A stretch of 64,000 nt of DNA from [Pantoea] beijingensis (GCF_022647505.1 NZ_CP071409.1:124001-188000), one strand, 5' to 3'. Numbered from the stretch's first letter, positions 28,562-39,183 are shown. Notes: generated by a model not told the origin, from the letters alone. A program made the numbers and translations.

Positions 28562-30622
28562 ATGTCGCGTACGGGGAAAATGATAAGCTGGGCCGTTGGA
28601 ATTTTTTTATTGCTGATTGTGGTGGTGGTTATCGTTATTGCGACATTTGACTGGAATCGTCTGAAACCCACCATCAACCAAAAAGTCTCCACCGAGTTAA
28701 ATCGGCCTTTTGCTATTCGTGGCGATCTCGGTATTAGCTGGGAACGTAACCGTGATGAACCCGGCTGGCGGAGTTGGGTGCCCTGGCCTCATGTGCATGC
28801 CGAAAATATTATGCTGGGTAACCCGCCGGACATTCCGGAGGTTTCTATGGTGTATTTGCAGCGCGTGGATGCCACGCTGGCTCCCTTAGCGCTCCTTGGC
28901 AGGCAGGTCTATATTCCGTGGGTTAAGCTAACGCAGCCTGATGCCAGATTGATTCAAACAGCAGAAAGAAAAAATAATTGGACCTTTGATCTTGCTGGAA
29001 ATGAGGAGGCTGATGCCGACAAAAAACCTTCTCCCTGGTCATTTCGGCTCGACAATATCATGTTTGATCGCGGGCAAGTTGATTACCGCGATGCCATTAA
29101 TAAAGCTGATGTACGCGTTGTGATAGATCCCTTAGGAAAGCCCGTTCCCTATGCACAGCTGGCGGGAGGGAATAGCAATCAGCAGGGTGCAGCTGATTTT
29201 ATTTTCGGCTGGAAAGCGAGCGGTACTTATAACCGTGAGCAGCTAAGCGGAGAAGGTAAAATAGGTGGCATGCTCTCACTGCGTAGCCAGACAACACCAT
29301 TTCCGATTCAGGCGGATGTCCGTAATGGTTCCACCCGCGTGCGCGTCGCTGGCAGCCTGCAGGATCCTCTCAATCTTGGTGGACTCGATCTGCGTCTGCG
29401 CTTTTCTGGTGATACGCTGGCCAACCTGTATGGACTGACCGGGGTGCTCCTTCCTGATACTCCGCCCTATGAGACGGACGGTCATCTGATAGTGAAATTC
29501 CAGCAAAAAGGGGGGCCCCAATTCCGCTATGAAAATTTCAATGGTCATATTGGCGACAGTGATATCCACGGTTCCCTGACTTATACCCAGGGTCAACCTC
29601 GTCCGAAGTTAGCAGGAACGCTGGAATCGCGTCAGCTTCGAATGGCCGATCTGGGGCCATTAATTGGCGTTGACTCGGGTAAAGGGAGTGAGAAAACACG
29701 GCAGGCAAAAGCGAAAAGGGGCGAGGCGAATACCCAGCCAGGCGATCGCGTATTACCCCACGATAAATTCGACACTAAGCGCTGGCAAGCGATGGATGCC
29801 GATGTCAAATTTAGCGCTAAACGCATTGAACACAGCAATTCCTTGCCGCTCAGTGACCTTTACACGCATCTAGTGTTAAACAGTGGAGATTTACTGCTCG
29901 ACCCGCTGCGGTTTGGCATGGCGGGCGGCAATCTGAACTCGACTATTCGTCTGGAGGGGAATCGGACGCCGATGCGTGGACGGGCCGATATTCATGCCCG
30001 TAATCTGAAATTACGTCAGATTTTGCCCGATGTAGAAGCAATGCAAAACAGCCTTGGGCAGTTAAACGGTGATGCGACACTCAGTGGCCGTGGCAATTCG
30101 GTGGCCGATCTGTTAGCGACCAGTAACGGCGAGTTGAAAATGCTAATGAATGACGGCTTGATCAGCCGGAGTTTAATGGAAATTGTCGGATTGAATGTGG
30201 GTAACTACGTGGTTGGCAAATTGTTTGGCGATGATGAAGTTCGTATTAATTGTGCCGCAGCGGATTTAAACGTGCGTAATGGACTGGCTACTGCCCGCCT
30301 GTTTGTCTTCGATACGGAAAATGCCATTATCAATATTACCGGTACCACTAACTTTGCTAATGAACGCATGGACCTCTCGATCAATCCTGAAAGTAAAGGT
30401 ATTCGTATTATTACGTTGCGTTCTCCACTTTACGTACGCGGTACTTTCAACAGTCCGGATGCGGGAGTAAAAGCTGGGCCGCTGATTGCTCGTGGTGCCG
30501 CTGCCGTTGCGCTGGGCGCGGTAGTTGCTCCGGCTGCCGCCCTCCTGGCCCTGATTTCACCCAGTGATAACCAGGATAATCAGTGTACGAATGTGTTGCA
30601 ACAAATGAAAAATAAGAAGTGA
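28562..30622 (+). CDS. yhjG: AsmA-family inner-membrane protein YhjG
   Basis: A 686-residue protein with one N-terminal transmembrane helix (WAVGIFLLLIVVVVIVIATF) and a long periplasmic part with the AsmA domain at both ends (DWNRLKPTINQKVSTELNRPFAIRGDL; later LVLNSGDLLLDPLRFGMAGG). AsmA-like proteins are implicated in lipid or outer-membrane homeostasis as bridge-like proteins. The direct function of YhjG is not known. AAGGAG lies seven bases before the ATG. It is monocistronic, with a terminator shared with the convergent yhjE. Confidence 0.93.
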   Translation: MSRTGKMISWAVGIFLLLIVVVVIVIATFDWNRLKPTINQKVSTELNRPFAIRGDLGISWERNRDEPGWRSWVPWPHVHAENIMLGNPPDIPEVSMVYLQRVDATLAPLALLGRQVYIPWVKLTQPDARLIQTAERKNNWTFDLAGNEEADADKKPSPWSFRLDNIMFDRGQVDYRDAINKADVRVVIDPLGKPVPYAQLAGGNSNQQGAADFIFGWKASGTYNREQLSGEGKIGGMLSLRSQTTPFPIQADVRNGSTRVRVAGSLQDPLNLGGLDLRLRFSGDTLANLYGLTGVLLPDTPPYETDGHLIVKFQQKGGPQFRYENFNGHIGDSDIHGSLTYTQGQPRPKLAGTLESRQLRMADLGPLIGVDSGKGSEKTRQAKAKRGEANTQPGDRVLPHDKFDTKRWQAMDADVKFSAKRIEHSNSLPLSDLYTHLVLNSGDLLLDPLRFGMAGGNLNSTIRLEGNRTPMRGRADIHARNLKLRQILPDVEAMQNSLGQLNGDATLSGRGNSVADLLATSNGELKMLMNDGLISRSLMEIVGLNVGNYVVGKLFGDDEVRINCAAADLNVRNGLATARLFVFDTENAIINITGTTNFANERMDLSINPESKGIRIITLRSPLYVRGTFNSPDAGVKAGPLIARGAAAVALGAVVAPAAALLALISPSDNQDNQCTNVLQQMKNKK

Positions 30623-30624
30623 GA

Positions 30625-30656
30625 CAGAGCCCATCCCAGGGATGGGCTCTGTATTT
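30625..30656 (+). terminator. Terminator between yhjG and yhjE
   Basis: Perfect eleven-base stem CAGAGCCCATC (30625-30635) and GATGGGCTCTG (30641-30651), then TATTTTT. It serves the convergent genes on both sides. Confidence 0.85.
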
Positions 30657-30668
30657 TTGCCCGCGTTA

Positions 30669-31991
30669 TTACAGCGTCTGGTGCCGCGTCTCTTTACAGG
30701 CAATGAGTGCAATCAGTGTCAGGCAAGCCATAGCAGCAAGATATAACCCAACCGCATACAGACCATAGGTGGTGTTGAGCCACGTTGCGATATAAGGTGC
30801 TACCGATGCGCCGAGAATGGATGACAGATTGTATGAGAATGATGCGCCGGTGTAGCGGACTTCCGTTGGGAATAATTCGGGCAACAGGGCCCCCATTGGA
30901 CCAAAAGTCAGGCCCATGATACTCAGCCCCAGTAGCAGGAACGCCATCACCACCAATTGATTTCCTGAACCCAACATGGTTGGAAACAGCAGCGAAAAGA
31001 CAATAATCATCAGGGTAATGGTAATCATGGTCTTACGGCGTCCGAAGCGGTCTGCCAGCAGGCCCGCAATCGGTACCATCACGCCAAAGCCGATCACGGC
31101 CACCATCAGCATCCACAGGAAACTGTTACGTGAATAGCCGAGCCCGACAGGCATCGGTGCCGTCCCATAACTCATTGAGTAAACGGTCATAATATAAAAA
31201 AGCGTATAGGTTGCCAGCATAATAAAGGTGCCGAGGAGGGTCGCCGTCAGATGCTTGCTCAGTAGCGTCCCAATCGGTACTTTTACCTGCTTATTCTCTT
31301 TTTGTACTTTGGCAAATACCGGTGTTTCATGCAGCGAAACGCGCACGTAAAGGCCAATAAGGACCAGTACCGCAGAGAGAATAAAAGGAACACGCCAGCC
31401 CCATTGCATAAACTGTTCGTCACTGAGTAACCATGAGAGCAGCAGGAAAGTGCCGTTGGCAAAAAAGAAGCCAATAGGTGCGCCTAATTGGGGGAAAGAT
31501 CCGTACAGTGCACGCTTTTTCGCCGGGGCGTTTTCTGTGGCCAGCAGTGCCGCCCCGCCCCATTCACCGCCTAGTCCCAGTCCCTGACCAAAGCGTGCGA
31601 GTGCCAGCAGCATTGGAGCAAAAACACCGATGGTTTCATAACCCGGCAGCAGCCCGATGACCACCGTCGAGATCCCCATCGTGAGCAGTGAAGCGACCAG
31701 CGTGACTTTACGTCCTACACGGTCGCCAAAGTGACCAAATAGCGCAGATCCTATGGGCCGTGCAACGAAGGCGATAGCGAAGGTTGCCAGAGACTGGAGT
31801 GTGGCGACGGTGGCATCACCCTGTGGGAAAAAGATATGGGGGAAAACGATCACTGCCGCGGTAGCATAAATATAAAAATCGAAGAATTCGATAGCGGTAC
31901 CGACCAGCGAAGCAACCACGACTTTACTGCGTGAGTTTACGGGGATGGCATCATGTTCGGCGTCGAGAGTTGGAGCGATGGAAGCTTGCAT
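30669..31991 (-). CDS. yhjE: MFS metabolite:H+ symporter YhjE
   Basis: A 440-residue transporter with 12 predicted membrane segments. It belongs to the metabolite:H+ symporter (MHS/ProP-like) branch: EFFDFYIYATAAVI in the first helix, GHFGDRVGRK in loop 2-3, GGEWGGAALLATENAP after helix 4 and ADRFGRRKT in loop 8-9. The natural substrate is not known. Dicarboxylates, osmolytes or aromatic acids are typical for the group. Synteny with yhjG and yhjD supports the name. Confidence 0.92.
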   Translation of the reverse strand: MQASIAPTLDAEHDAIPVNSRSKVVVASLVGTAIEFFDFYIYATAAVIVFPHIFFPQGDATVATLQSLATFAIAFVARPIGSALFGHFGDRVGRKVTLVASLLTMGISTVVIGLLPGYETIGVFAPMLLALARFGQGLGLGGEWGGAALLATENAPAKKRALYGSFPQLGAPIGFFFANGTFLLLSWLLSDEQFMQWGWRVPFILSAVLVLIGLYVRVSLHETPVFAKVQKENKQVKVPIGTLLSKHLTATLLGTFIMLATYTLFYIMTVYSMSYGTAPMPVGLGYSRNSFLWMLMVAVIGFGVMVPIAGLLADRFGRRKTMITITLMIIVFSLLFPTMLGSGNQLVVMAFLLLGLSIMGLTFGPMGALLPELFPTEVRYTGASFSYNLSSILGASVAPYIATWLNTTYGLYAVGLYLAAMACLTLIALIACKETRHQTL

Positions 31992-32270
31992 AATTGTTTC
32001 TTATTTGTAAAACATGAAAAGGGATATTACGCACAGCAAAAGACGCATTCAATGCCGAAACCCGGCCCAATAGCGGGCGTGAGTCCCTAAAAAGTGGATA
32101 ATTTCTGTGAGGAGCGGTTTAGTAGATAATGCCAGCGTGATTACCATATTGTTTGGCGTTAATCACTAAAAATTAGCTAAATAAAAGTTATGCACTAGCG
32201 TTTCATGCTGATGTCTGGCCTATCTTTACGCAGCGTGCGAGATATTTAACTGGCAGGCACCGATTTTCAA

Positions 32271-32296
32271 CTGCTGGCCGGCAGTCCGGCCAGCAG
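32271..32296 (-). terminator. Hairpin after yhjD
   Basis: Perfect eleven-base stem CTGCTGGCCGG (32271-32281) and CCGGCCAGCAG (32286-32296), five bases beyond the yhjD stop on the minus strand. The tract that follows is only TTGAAAA, so termination may be partial. The remainder of 31992-32270 shows no gene. Confidence 0.65.
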
Positions 32297-32300
32297 TCGA

Positions 32301-33398
32301 TTATGCAGAGTGTGAATCAGCGTTTAGCGTGCTCTTGTCGTCTTTATACTCCGCTGTTGCAATCCATGCAGCGCAAAATAGCGTCAGACGTGCAAAGAAG
32401 TAAAAGAAAGCCATCAGGCCAAGCACGGAACCAAAGGCTGCACCTGAGGGTGATGAAGCCAGCTTAGGCAGCGTGAATGTCATAATAAACTTAATTGCTT
32501 CAAAGCCGATTGCGGCCAGCAGCGTACCGCGGAACAGCGCTTTTTTACGCGGTTTATGGCGTGGCAGAATCCAAAATATCCAGAGAAATAACAAATAATT
32601 AGCCAGTATTGAAATGGACAGCGCAATAATGGTCATGGCGGGACGCAGCCATTCAATATCTTGCAATCCCAGAGCGTGCACAATTGCTGCCTGTGCAGAA
32701 CCCGCCACCGAGGTAAGTGAAAGCGTAATAATTAGCGCTATTACCAACCCGGTCAGAGAGATGAAATCACGCGTGTATTTAAAATAAATCTTCTCTTTGT
32801 CCGTCGGGTTACGTTCCCATACGTCGCGCGATTGTGCCCGGATCGCCTCGCGTAGGTTACCCATCCAGCTAATACCTGAATAGAGTGCGATCAGTAAACC
32901 GGTCAATCCTACGGTGGTACGCTGCCTCACGGCGGTATTAACGGTATTTTTTAACGTCGTCGCCAACATGGGATCGCTGATGTTACTGACCATCTTATTA
33001 ATCAGGCTGGTTAACAGGTCTGGGTGTGCTGCCAGCACAAACCCCACTGCTGCGAACGAAACCATCAAAATAGGGATGAGCGACAAAAACGAGAAATAGG
33101 TAATAGCGGCACCAAACTGATTGCCCAGACGATCGGTAAAACGTTCGCCCGCGCGGATAAAGTGCGCCACAGAAGGGATTGACTGGAACCAGCTCACGCA
33201 GCGCGAAATGCGAGTAATTGAGGCATCGACGGTTTTATTACCGGTTTTAATATTGATCAGCGGCGACGCTTCTTCAGTATTCAAGGTGTCGCCTGCGGGG
33301 CCGCATGAGTTGTCGGAGCGATTGGTTTGAATATTGATCAGCGGCTTCTCATCCACTGGCTTAAGATCGTGAGGTTGGTGCTGATGTTTGTCCGTCAT
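32301..33398 (-). CDS. yhjD: YhjD, YihY/BrkB-family inner-membrane protein
   Basis: About 365 residues. A polar N-terminal extension (about 80 residues) is followed by the YihY/BrkB domain with six membrane segments (GNQFGAAITYFSFLSLIPIL, SGISWMGNLREAI). In E. coli, YhjD variants suppress the need for Kdo in lipopolysaccharide, and the protein has been linked to lipid export. I prefer ATG 33398, and a TTG at 33404 is possible. Confidence 0.9.
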   Translation of the reverse strand: MTDKHQHQPHDLKPVDEKPLINIQTNRSDNSCGPAGDTLNTEEASPLINIKTGNKTVDASITRISRCVSWFQSIPSVAHFIRAGERFTDRLGNQFGAAITYFSFLSLIPILMVSFAAVGFVLAAHPDLLTSLINKMVSNISDPMLATTLKNTVNTAVRQRTTVGLTGLLIALYSGISWMGNLREAIRAQSRDVWERNPTDKEKIYFKYTRDFISLTGLVIALIITLSLTSVAGSAQAAIVHALGLQDIEWLRPAMTIIALSISILANYLLFLWIFWILPRHKPRKKALFRGTLLAAIGFEAIKFIMTFTLPKLASSPSGAAFGSVLGLMAFFYFFARLTLFCAAWIATAEYKDDKSTLNADSHSA

Positions 33399-33452
33399 TA
33401 ACAAGTTTCATCCCAGAGATTGTGGTCCAATATAGCAATTATAGTCTGGCTC

Positions 33453-34352
33453 TCATCCAACGTAACCTTCCATCGTCTGGGACAGCCATTCCATAAAAAC
33501 ACGCACACGGCGAGCAAGGTTACGGCGATGCGGATAAAGCAGCGACACCGGCATCGGCTGTGCCGGGAAATCGGGAAGGATCTCGATCAGGGCTTTTGTT
33601 TTCAGTGCGGATTGTACGCCGATACGTGGAACCTGGATGATCCCTAATCCGGCCAGGCATGCCGCGCGATAGGTTTCGGTGCTATTTACCGTAATAATGC
33701 CACCGGTTTGAATGTGATGGCACTGCTTGCCATCAAAAAATTCAAAGCCTGCAGGCGGGCTGCCAAACTGAAGGTTGTAGTGCACCATGGCATGTTGCGA
33801 TAGCTCGTCCAGCTTTTGTGGTGTGCCAAAACGGGCAAGATAATCCGGGCTGGCGCAATTAGCTAATGAGAGATGTCCCAAAGTACGGGCAATTAACCCG
33901 GAGTCTTTCAACTGCCCGACGCGTACCACGCAGTCAAAACCTTCACGAATCACGTCAACCAGGCGATCGCTACTACCCAGCTCAACTTCAATTCCCGGAT
34001 ACTGTTGCAAAAATGCGGGCAGTTGGGGTATGACAAAACCAATGGCAAGATCGACGGGCATATCAACGCGTAGTTTACCACTGAGTGTGGTGGGATCGTG
34101 TTGAAATAGCGAGTCCATCTCTTCCAGCGTTGCCAGCAGATCCCGGCAGCGCTCGTAATAGACCATGCCATCCTGGGTCATCTGCACCCGGCGCGTGGTT
34201 CGATGTAGCAACCGAACGCCCATCTGATTTTCCAGCGACTGCAGCAGGCGCGATACGCTGCCTTTTGGCACCCCCAGGCTTTCGGCTGCACGGGTAAAAC
34301 TCTGCATGTCTGCCACGGTGACAAACACCTGCATCGCCTGAATTTTATCCAC
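33453..34352 (-). CDS. yhjC: LysR-family regulator YhjC
   Basis: A 299-residue LysR-type regulator with an N-terminal helix-turn-helix (MQSFTRAAESLGVPKGSVSRLLQSLE-type pattern, residues 16-45) and a C-terminal effector domain. It follows yhjD and yhjE in the E. coli order. The target is unknown. The 335-base divergent gap to the hydrolase gene is a natural place for its operator. Confidence 0.9.
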   Translation of the reverse strand: MDKIQAMQVFVTVADMQSFTRAAESLGVPKGSVSRLLQSLENQMGVRLLHRTTRRVQMTQDGMVYYERCRDLLATLEEMDSLFQHDPTTLSGKLRVDMPVDLAIGFVIPQLPAFLQQYPGIEVELGSSDRLVDVIREGFDCVVRVGQLKDSGLIARTLGHLSLANCASPDYLARFGTPQKLDELSQHAMVHYNLQFGSPPAGFEFFDGKQCHHIQTGGIITVNSTETYRAACLAGLGIIQVPRIGVQSALKTKALIEILPDFPAQPMPVSLLYPHRRNLARRVRVFMEWLSQTMEGYVG

Positions 34353-34687
34353 TTTTTCCCCTATTGTTATCTTTAATGAAACAATTGCGGCTGATTTTTT
34401 CTTTTATGCGCTAAATAAAACGCAATATTGCATTTTTTGTCCAGATAATTTGCTAAGGAAGCCCAAATTGTGAGGAATAGACTATTCATTGTTAACCGCG
34501 GGGCGGTCTGACTGCTGAAATGCGTTTAAAAATGCAAAAAACCGAAAGAGCGAGCGTAAAGCGAAGTGATGGATTGATAGAGGTCGGGTTACGTGAAATG
34601 TAACAATTCGTCCAAATAGCCGATGTAGATGAGCGTTCCCCTAAGTGTATGCTAGGTTTTATGCATGTATTTTTTTAAGGAACGTTC
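34353..34687. promoter_or_regulatory. Divergent intergenic region between yhjC and hydrolase gene
   Basis: 335 bases with no open frame that I can support. It must hold the promoters for both flanking genes. AAGGA precedes the hydrolase ATG. I see no clear T-N11-A palindrome to name as the LysR site. Confidence 0.45.
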
Positions 34688-35683
34688 ATGAAACCGCTCG
34701 CGTTACTGTTTTCTCTCAGCCTGCTAATACCGGTAAGCGCGTTGGCCGCTACACCATCTTATAACGGGACCCTGGATGAGTTTACCTATCCATGGCCGGT
34801 GAAGCATTATGCGTTTCAGTCACAGGGACAGTCATTACAAATGGCGTATATGGATGTGCAGCCGGCACAACCGAACGGCCAAAGTATTATGTTGCTGCAT
34901 GGAAAAAACTTTTGCGGGGCGACCTGGGAAGCAACCGTACGTACGCTGAGTGCCGCCGGATATCGCGTGATAGTCCCCGACCAAATTGGCTTTTGTAAGT
35001 CCTCTAAACCGCGGCAGTATCAGTTCTCACTGCATCAGTTGGCGCAAAATACTGACGGACTCGTTAAGCAACTGGGCATCAAACAACTCACCGTTATGGG
35101 GCACTCCATGGGCGGTATGCTGGCGACACGTTTCGCTCTGATGTATCCCCAACAGACCGCACGATTGGTGTTGGTCAATCCTCTGGGTCTTGAAGACTGG
35201 CGGGCGCTGGGTGTGCCCTGGCAAAATGTTGATGCGGCTTATCAACAGGAACTGAAAACTGACTTTAATTCGATTAAGAAGTACCAGCAATCCACCTATT
35301 ATGCCGGAACCTGGCAGCCTCATTACGATCGCTGGGTGAATATGTTGGCCGGTATGTACAACGGACCGGATAAACAGAAAGTTGCATGGGATCAGGCACT
35401 GACCACCGATATGATCTATACCCAACCCGTGGTTTACGAATTGCCACAGCTTAAAATGCCGACGTTATTGATGATTGGTGATAAAGACAATACCGCGATC
35501 AACAAGGCACTGGCATCCGCTGAGGTCAAAGCCAACATTGGTCATTACCAGGCGCTCGGCAAACGTACCGCGCAGGCTATCCCTCAGGCGACGTTGATCA
35601 ACTTCCCTGAACTCGGCCATTCGCCGCAGATTCAGGACCCGACGCATTTTCACGCTGCGCTGATGGAGTGGTTGAAAAAGTAA
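34688..35683 (+). CDS. Secreted alpha/beta-hydrolase
   Basis: A 331-residue alpha/beta-hydrolase with a signal peptide (cut after ALAATP), so probably periplasmic. The oxyanion motif is LLHGKNF near residue 69. The nucleophile is S140 in GHSMGG, the acid is in GDKDNT and the histidine in ELGHSPQ near the C-terminus. The full fold is present. The substrate is unknown: an ester, lactone or epoxide are all possible. It sits next to a GST and a LysR regulator, which would fit detoxification of a plant or microbial compound, but that is inference. Confidence 0.85.
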   Translation: MKPLALLFSLSLLIPVSALAATPSYNGTLDEFTYPWPVKHYAFQSQGQSLQMAYMDVQPAQPNGQSIMLLHGKNFCGATWEATVRTLSAAGYRVIVPDQIGFCKSSKPRQYQFSLHQLAQNTDGLVKQLGIKQLTVMGHSMGGMLATRFALMYPQQTARLVLVNPLGLEDWRALGVPWQNVDAAYQQELKTDFNSIKKYQQSTYYAGTWQPHYDRWVNMLAGMYNGPDKQKVAWDQALTTDMIYTQPVVYELPQLKMPTLLMIGDKDNTAINKALASAEVKANIGHYQALGKRTAQAIPQATLINFPELGHSPQIQDPTHFHAALMEWLKK

Positions 35684-35780
35684 AAAGGATCCCTGGCGAG
35701 AGCATTAACCCCAACGTTCTGGAGTGATCCGCCAGTACGGGTAAAAAATGACAGACATCGGACGCAAAAGTGAAACGTTT

Positions 35781-36404
35781 ATGCTGAAAATCCTCGGTCG
35801 TGCTTCATCCATCAATGTGAGAAAGGTGCTATGGGTCTGCGATGAACTGGATATTGCTTTTCGCCGGGAAGAGTGGGGCGAAGGATTTAAATCGACGCAT
35901 GAGGCTGCTTTTTTGTCGCTCAACCCTAATGCTATGATCCCGGTGATCCAGGAAGGGGATTTCGTGCTGTGGGAATCGAATGCGATTATACGCTATCTGG
36001 CAAATGCCTACGGGGGCGAGTGGCTCTATCCGGATAATCCCCGAGCACGGGCGCCTGTCGATCAGTGGATTGACTGGCAATCGACGGAGCTGAATACCTC
36101 GTGGCGTTACGCGTTTATGTCGTTGGTACGTCATTCACCCGCGCACCAGGACCCGCGCTTGCTGGCAGCCGCCTGCAAAGGCTGGACGCACACCATGGGG
36201 ATACTGAATCAGCAACTGGAAACGACAGGACGTTACGTGGCGGGTAAAAACTTTTCGCTGGCGGATATTCCGGTAGGACTGTCGGTAAACCGCTGGTTTG
36301 AAACGCCATTGGATCACCCCAACTTCCCTGCGGTACGTACCTATTATGAGCGTCTGACCGAACGCAACGGCTACGTGATTTACGGACGCAATGGCACGCC
36401 CTGA
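35781..36404 (+). CDS. Glutathione S-transferase family protein
   Basis: A 207-residue GST starting [23 protein letters not shown], with [27 protein letters not shown] in the glutathione-binding domain and [16 protein letters not shown] in the C-terminal domain. An in-frame ATG at 35748 would add 11 residues, but family proteins begin at MLKI. It is not closely alike the GST at 17184-17825. The 276 bases that follow (36405-36686) hold only a hairpin. Confidence 0.85.
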   Translation: MLKILGRASSINVRKVLWVCDELDIAFRREEWGEGFKSTHEAAFLSLNPNAMIPVIQEGDFVLWESNAIIRYLANAYGGEWLYPDNPRARAPVDQWIDWQSTELNTSWRYAFMSLVRHSPAHQDPRLLAAACKGWTHTMGILNQQLETTGRYVAGKNFSLADIPVGLSVNRWFETPLDHPNFPAVRTYYERLTERNGYVIYGRNGTP

Positions 36405-36650
36405 TATGTCTCGAACCGAGGGCAGGCGGTGGCCGGGAAGCAAGATTCCACGCGAAAACGCTGCTGCAAACGTTTCATCGAGTTGAAGATAGCGCGTATT
36501 TTCTTCAGGGCTCTCTTATTCCGCCAGCAATCGCTTGGGTTCTCATTCACAAATAGCGTGGAAATTGCATGATTTTAATGGAGGGATGGGGATTTCAGTG
36601 CTGCTCTCTGTGCTGTATATGCTGGCCGAAGCGCTGAGCGGGTCGGATAG

Positions 36651-36671
36651 CGGGCGAAGAGGCTTCGCCCG
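36651..36671 (-). terminator. Hairpin after mqo
   Basis: Nine-base stem CGGGCGAAG (36651-36659) and CTTCGCCCG (36663-36671) with loop AGG, about 15 bases past the mqo stop on the minus strand. There is no clear T tract. Confidence 0.55.
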
Positions 36672-36686
36672 CCATTATCGAGAGGA

Positions 36687-38303
36687 TTAGTTGTTTACCG
36701 CGGCTGGCGCAGGGGCTGCGCTGTCATCATTCGCGGCGGCTAACGGCGTGTAATCCAGTTGCAGAATACGGCTGGTATCACGCAGTTCGCGTTCGGTCGC
36801 TGCGACGTTGCCGTTCAATTGCTGACCGTATGAAGGGATGATTTCCTTCAGTTTTGTCTGCCATTCTGGCGTAGCAATCTTATCCTTAAACATTTTGTCC
36901 ATCACGGACAGCATAATGGGCGCAGCGGTAGATGCGCCAGGCGAAGCGCCTAACAGAGCAGAGATAGTACCATCCTGAGAAGCGACTACTTCAGTACCCA
37001 GGCGCAGCACACCGCCTTTCTCCGCATCTTTCTTGATGATCTGTACACGCTGACCGGCAATTGCTAAACGCCAGTCCTCTTTCTTCGCCTCCGGGAAATA
37101 CTCTTTCAGCGCGGCGTAGCGATCGTCGTCGGTCAACATCAGCTGGCCGATCAGGTATTTCACCAGATCGAAGTTATCCAGGCCAACATGCACCATCGGC
37201 ATGAAGTTTGAGGTGGTCAGGGAGCCAAACATATCCCACAGTGAGCCATTTTTCAGGTACTTAGTAGAGAATGTCGCGAAAGGCCCGAACAGCAACACGC
37301 GTTTGCCATCCAGCATACGGGTATCCAGGTGCGGCACGGACATCGGCGGTGCGCCAACGGAAGCTTTGCCATACACTTTTGCAAGATGACGTTCCACGAT
37401 TTCAGGCTTGTCAGTGACGAGAAATTCGCCGCCAACCGGGAAGCCAGCATAATTTTTCGCTTCTGGAATCCCGGATTTCTGCAGTAGAGGCAGAGCGGCA
37501 CCGCCCGCACCAATAAAGACAAATTTCGCCTTAACGTGCGTTTCCGCTCCGGCGTTTTTCAGATCGGCGATAGTGACATCCCAGCCGCCATCATCATTAC
37601 GCTTAATGTCATGAACTTCATTGTGCGTCTGCAGCGTGAAGTTGCTATTTTTAATCAGCGAATTCACTAATTGATGCGTAATCTCACCAAAGTTAACGTC
37701 AGTACCAATCGGAATACGCGTGGCGGCTACTTTCTGGTTAGGATCGCGTCCTTCCATAATCAGCGGCACCCATTTTTCAATTTGCTGATGATCTTCTGAA
37801 TATTCCATTCCACGGAACAAGGTGCTTTTCTGGAGCGCCATGTAGCGTTTGTGCAGGAAATTGACGTTATCGTCGCCCCAGACAAAACTCATATGTGGCG
37901 TACTATTGATAAAGCTGCGCGGGTTGGTCAGCACGCCTTTTTGGACCAGCGAGGCCCAGAACTGGCGTGATACCTGGAATGATTCATTTATTTCGACTGC
38001 TTTTGAGATGTCGATATCACCCGCTTCATTTTCCGGGGTGTAGTTCATCTCGGCCAGCGCGGAGTGGCCCGTGCCTGCGTTATTCCAGCCGTTTGAGCTC
38101 TCTTCCCCTACGGAATCAAGACGTTCTATCATCTCGATGGACCAGGTTGGCTCAAGTTGCTGGAGGTAAGTGCCCAGGGTGGCACTCATGATTCCACCGC
38201 CGATCAGTAATACATCGACGTTTTTTTCCTGTTCTGCGGCTGCATGCTGGCTAAAGCCAAGAGCATTCATACACAGCGCCAGAAGTAATGCTGTTTTGCG
38301 CAT
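36687..38303 (-). CDS. mqo: Malate:quinone oxidoreductase
   Basis: A 538-residue FAD enzyme, with the dinucleotide fold in [23 protein letters not shown] and the family signature [23 protein letters not shown] hydrophobic N-terminal stretch ([19 protein letters not shown]) looks like a signal peptide, as in E. coli Mqo, although the enzyme works as a peripheral protein at the inner membrane. It oxidises malate to oxaloacetate and passes electrons to quinone. The C-terminal tail is Ala/Pro-rich. Confidence 0.96.
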   Translation of the reverse strand: MRKTALLLALCMNALGFSQHAAAEQEKNVDVLLIGGGIMSATLGTYLQQLEPTWSIEMIERLDSVGEESSNGWNNAGTGHSALAEMNYTPENEAGDIDISKAVEINESFQVSRQFWASLVQKGVLTNPRSFINSTPHMSFVWGDDNVNFLHKRYMALQKSTLFRGMEYSEDHQQIEKWVPLIMEGRDPNQKVAATRIPIGTDVNFGEITHQLVNSLIKNSNFTLQTHNEVHDIKRNDDGGWDVTIADLKNAGAETHVKAKFVFIGAGGAALPLLQKSGIPEAKNYAGFPVGGEFLVTDKPEIVERHLAKVYGKASVGAPPMSVPHLDTRMLDGKRVLLFGPFATFSTKYLKNGSLWDMFGSLTTSNFMPMVHVGLDNFDLVKYLIGQLMLTDDDRYAALKEYFPEAKKEDWRLAIAGQRVQIIKKDAEKGGVLRLGTEVVASQDGTISALLGASPGASTAAPIMLSVMDKMFKDKIATPEWQTKLKEIIPSYGQQLNGNVAATERELRDTSRILQLDYTPLAAANDDSAAPAPAAVNN

Positions 38304-38631
38304 GAGGCGATATCTCCAACTGTCGATTTCTCAACATTTCTTTTGCAGGTGAAATAGTCCAGCTTCTGATGAGTGGTCCAGCTATTCCAAAATGAGACCC
38401 ACGAGGAAAACCCACTATCATATAAAGGGTTAACCACAGGTTATAATATGCGGGTGAAATATAACATTTTAGCGATTAATTTAAACATTTTGTTTAAAAT
38501 TTAAAAAAGGCATAGTAACAACGGGGATAATATCGCGATCGGTATGCGTGGCGAGCATTAAACGGGCACACCGTGAGGTAATAATGCCAGCACGCCGTAC
38601 GAAGAGCGCGCTGACTTCGTGCAGAACACGA
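38304..38631. promoter_or_regulatory. Gene-free region upstream of mqo
   Basis: 328 bases, AT-rich, with no gene. It holds TTTAAAC (38480-38486) and GTTTAAA (38492-38498), a perfect seven-base inverted repeat spaced by five, and several TATAAT-like boxes. The palindrome may be a regulator site, but I cannot name the regulator. Confidence 0.4.
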
Positions 38632-38874
38632 TCAAACTTTGATAAAACGGCGATAGATAAAGCGAATAATGATAAATTCCAGCGCGCCCAATAGTAAAAA
38701 CCACAGGCAAAAAACCAGCGTGTAAAGCTGACCTATATCCGCAAGATGGAAGAGCTCAACCAGTCGTTTGGTTAGGGCGATGCCGAACCAGGGAGCGGGT
38801 AGCAGTAGGGCAGAGAGAAATCCCAGCAACAGCGTGCTTAACGGGAACATAAAGGTTTCAAAAGTGCTTTTCAT
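38632..38874 (-). CDS. Small inner-membrane protein of unknown function
   Basis: About 80 residues from MKSTFETFMF, with two hydrophobic segments (PLSTLLLGFLSALLLPAPWF and TLVFCLWFLLLGALEFIII) and a basic C-terminus RRFIKV. A longer reading from upstream start codons is possible, but the added residues are polar and unlike a leader. I do not recognise the family. The 410 bases to mntP contain no gene. Confidence 0.55.
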   Translation of the reverse strand: MKSTFETFMFPLSTLLLGFLSALLLPAPWFGIALTKRLVELFHLADIGQLYTLVFCLWFLLLGALEFIIIRFIYRRFIKV

Positions 38875-39169
38875 CGGTTCTGGCTTATCAGACAAAGAGA
38901 ACGGCATTGTCAGTGAATCTGCTGTAGGCTTCAACCGCTACTGCGGCATGAGAGACCTGCTGTCGTTGGGATTCTCTTCGTGAAATTTACCTGTTCTTTA
39001 TCTTTCGCCGCTTTTCCCCAGACTTTAAATAGATGATTTATCTTTAACTGCACGCTATCCATCATATTTAACCCCCTGATTTTAAGTTTTTTTTCGCGTA
39101 TGGCACGACAGCATGATGCGACTCACCATACCGTTTATAAAATCACGAAGTTAGCAGGCGTTAACATTT

Positions 39170-39183
39170 ATAGCCAATGCTAT
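39170..39183. promoter_or_regulatory. MntR-like operator upstream of mntP
   Basis: ATAGCCAATGCTAT is a perfect inverted repeat (ATAGC-N4-GCTAT), the core of the enterobacterial MntR box (AAACATAGC-N4-GCTATGTTT). It lies about 160 bases before mntP, whose E. coli homologue is induced through MntR. A small hairpin, ATTCTTCC (39275-39282) with GGAAGAAT (39288-39295), sits in the leader. I could not identify the yybP-ykoY riboswitch known from E. coli mntP. Confidence 0.5.
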
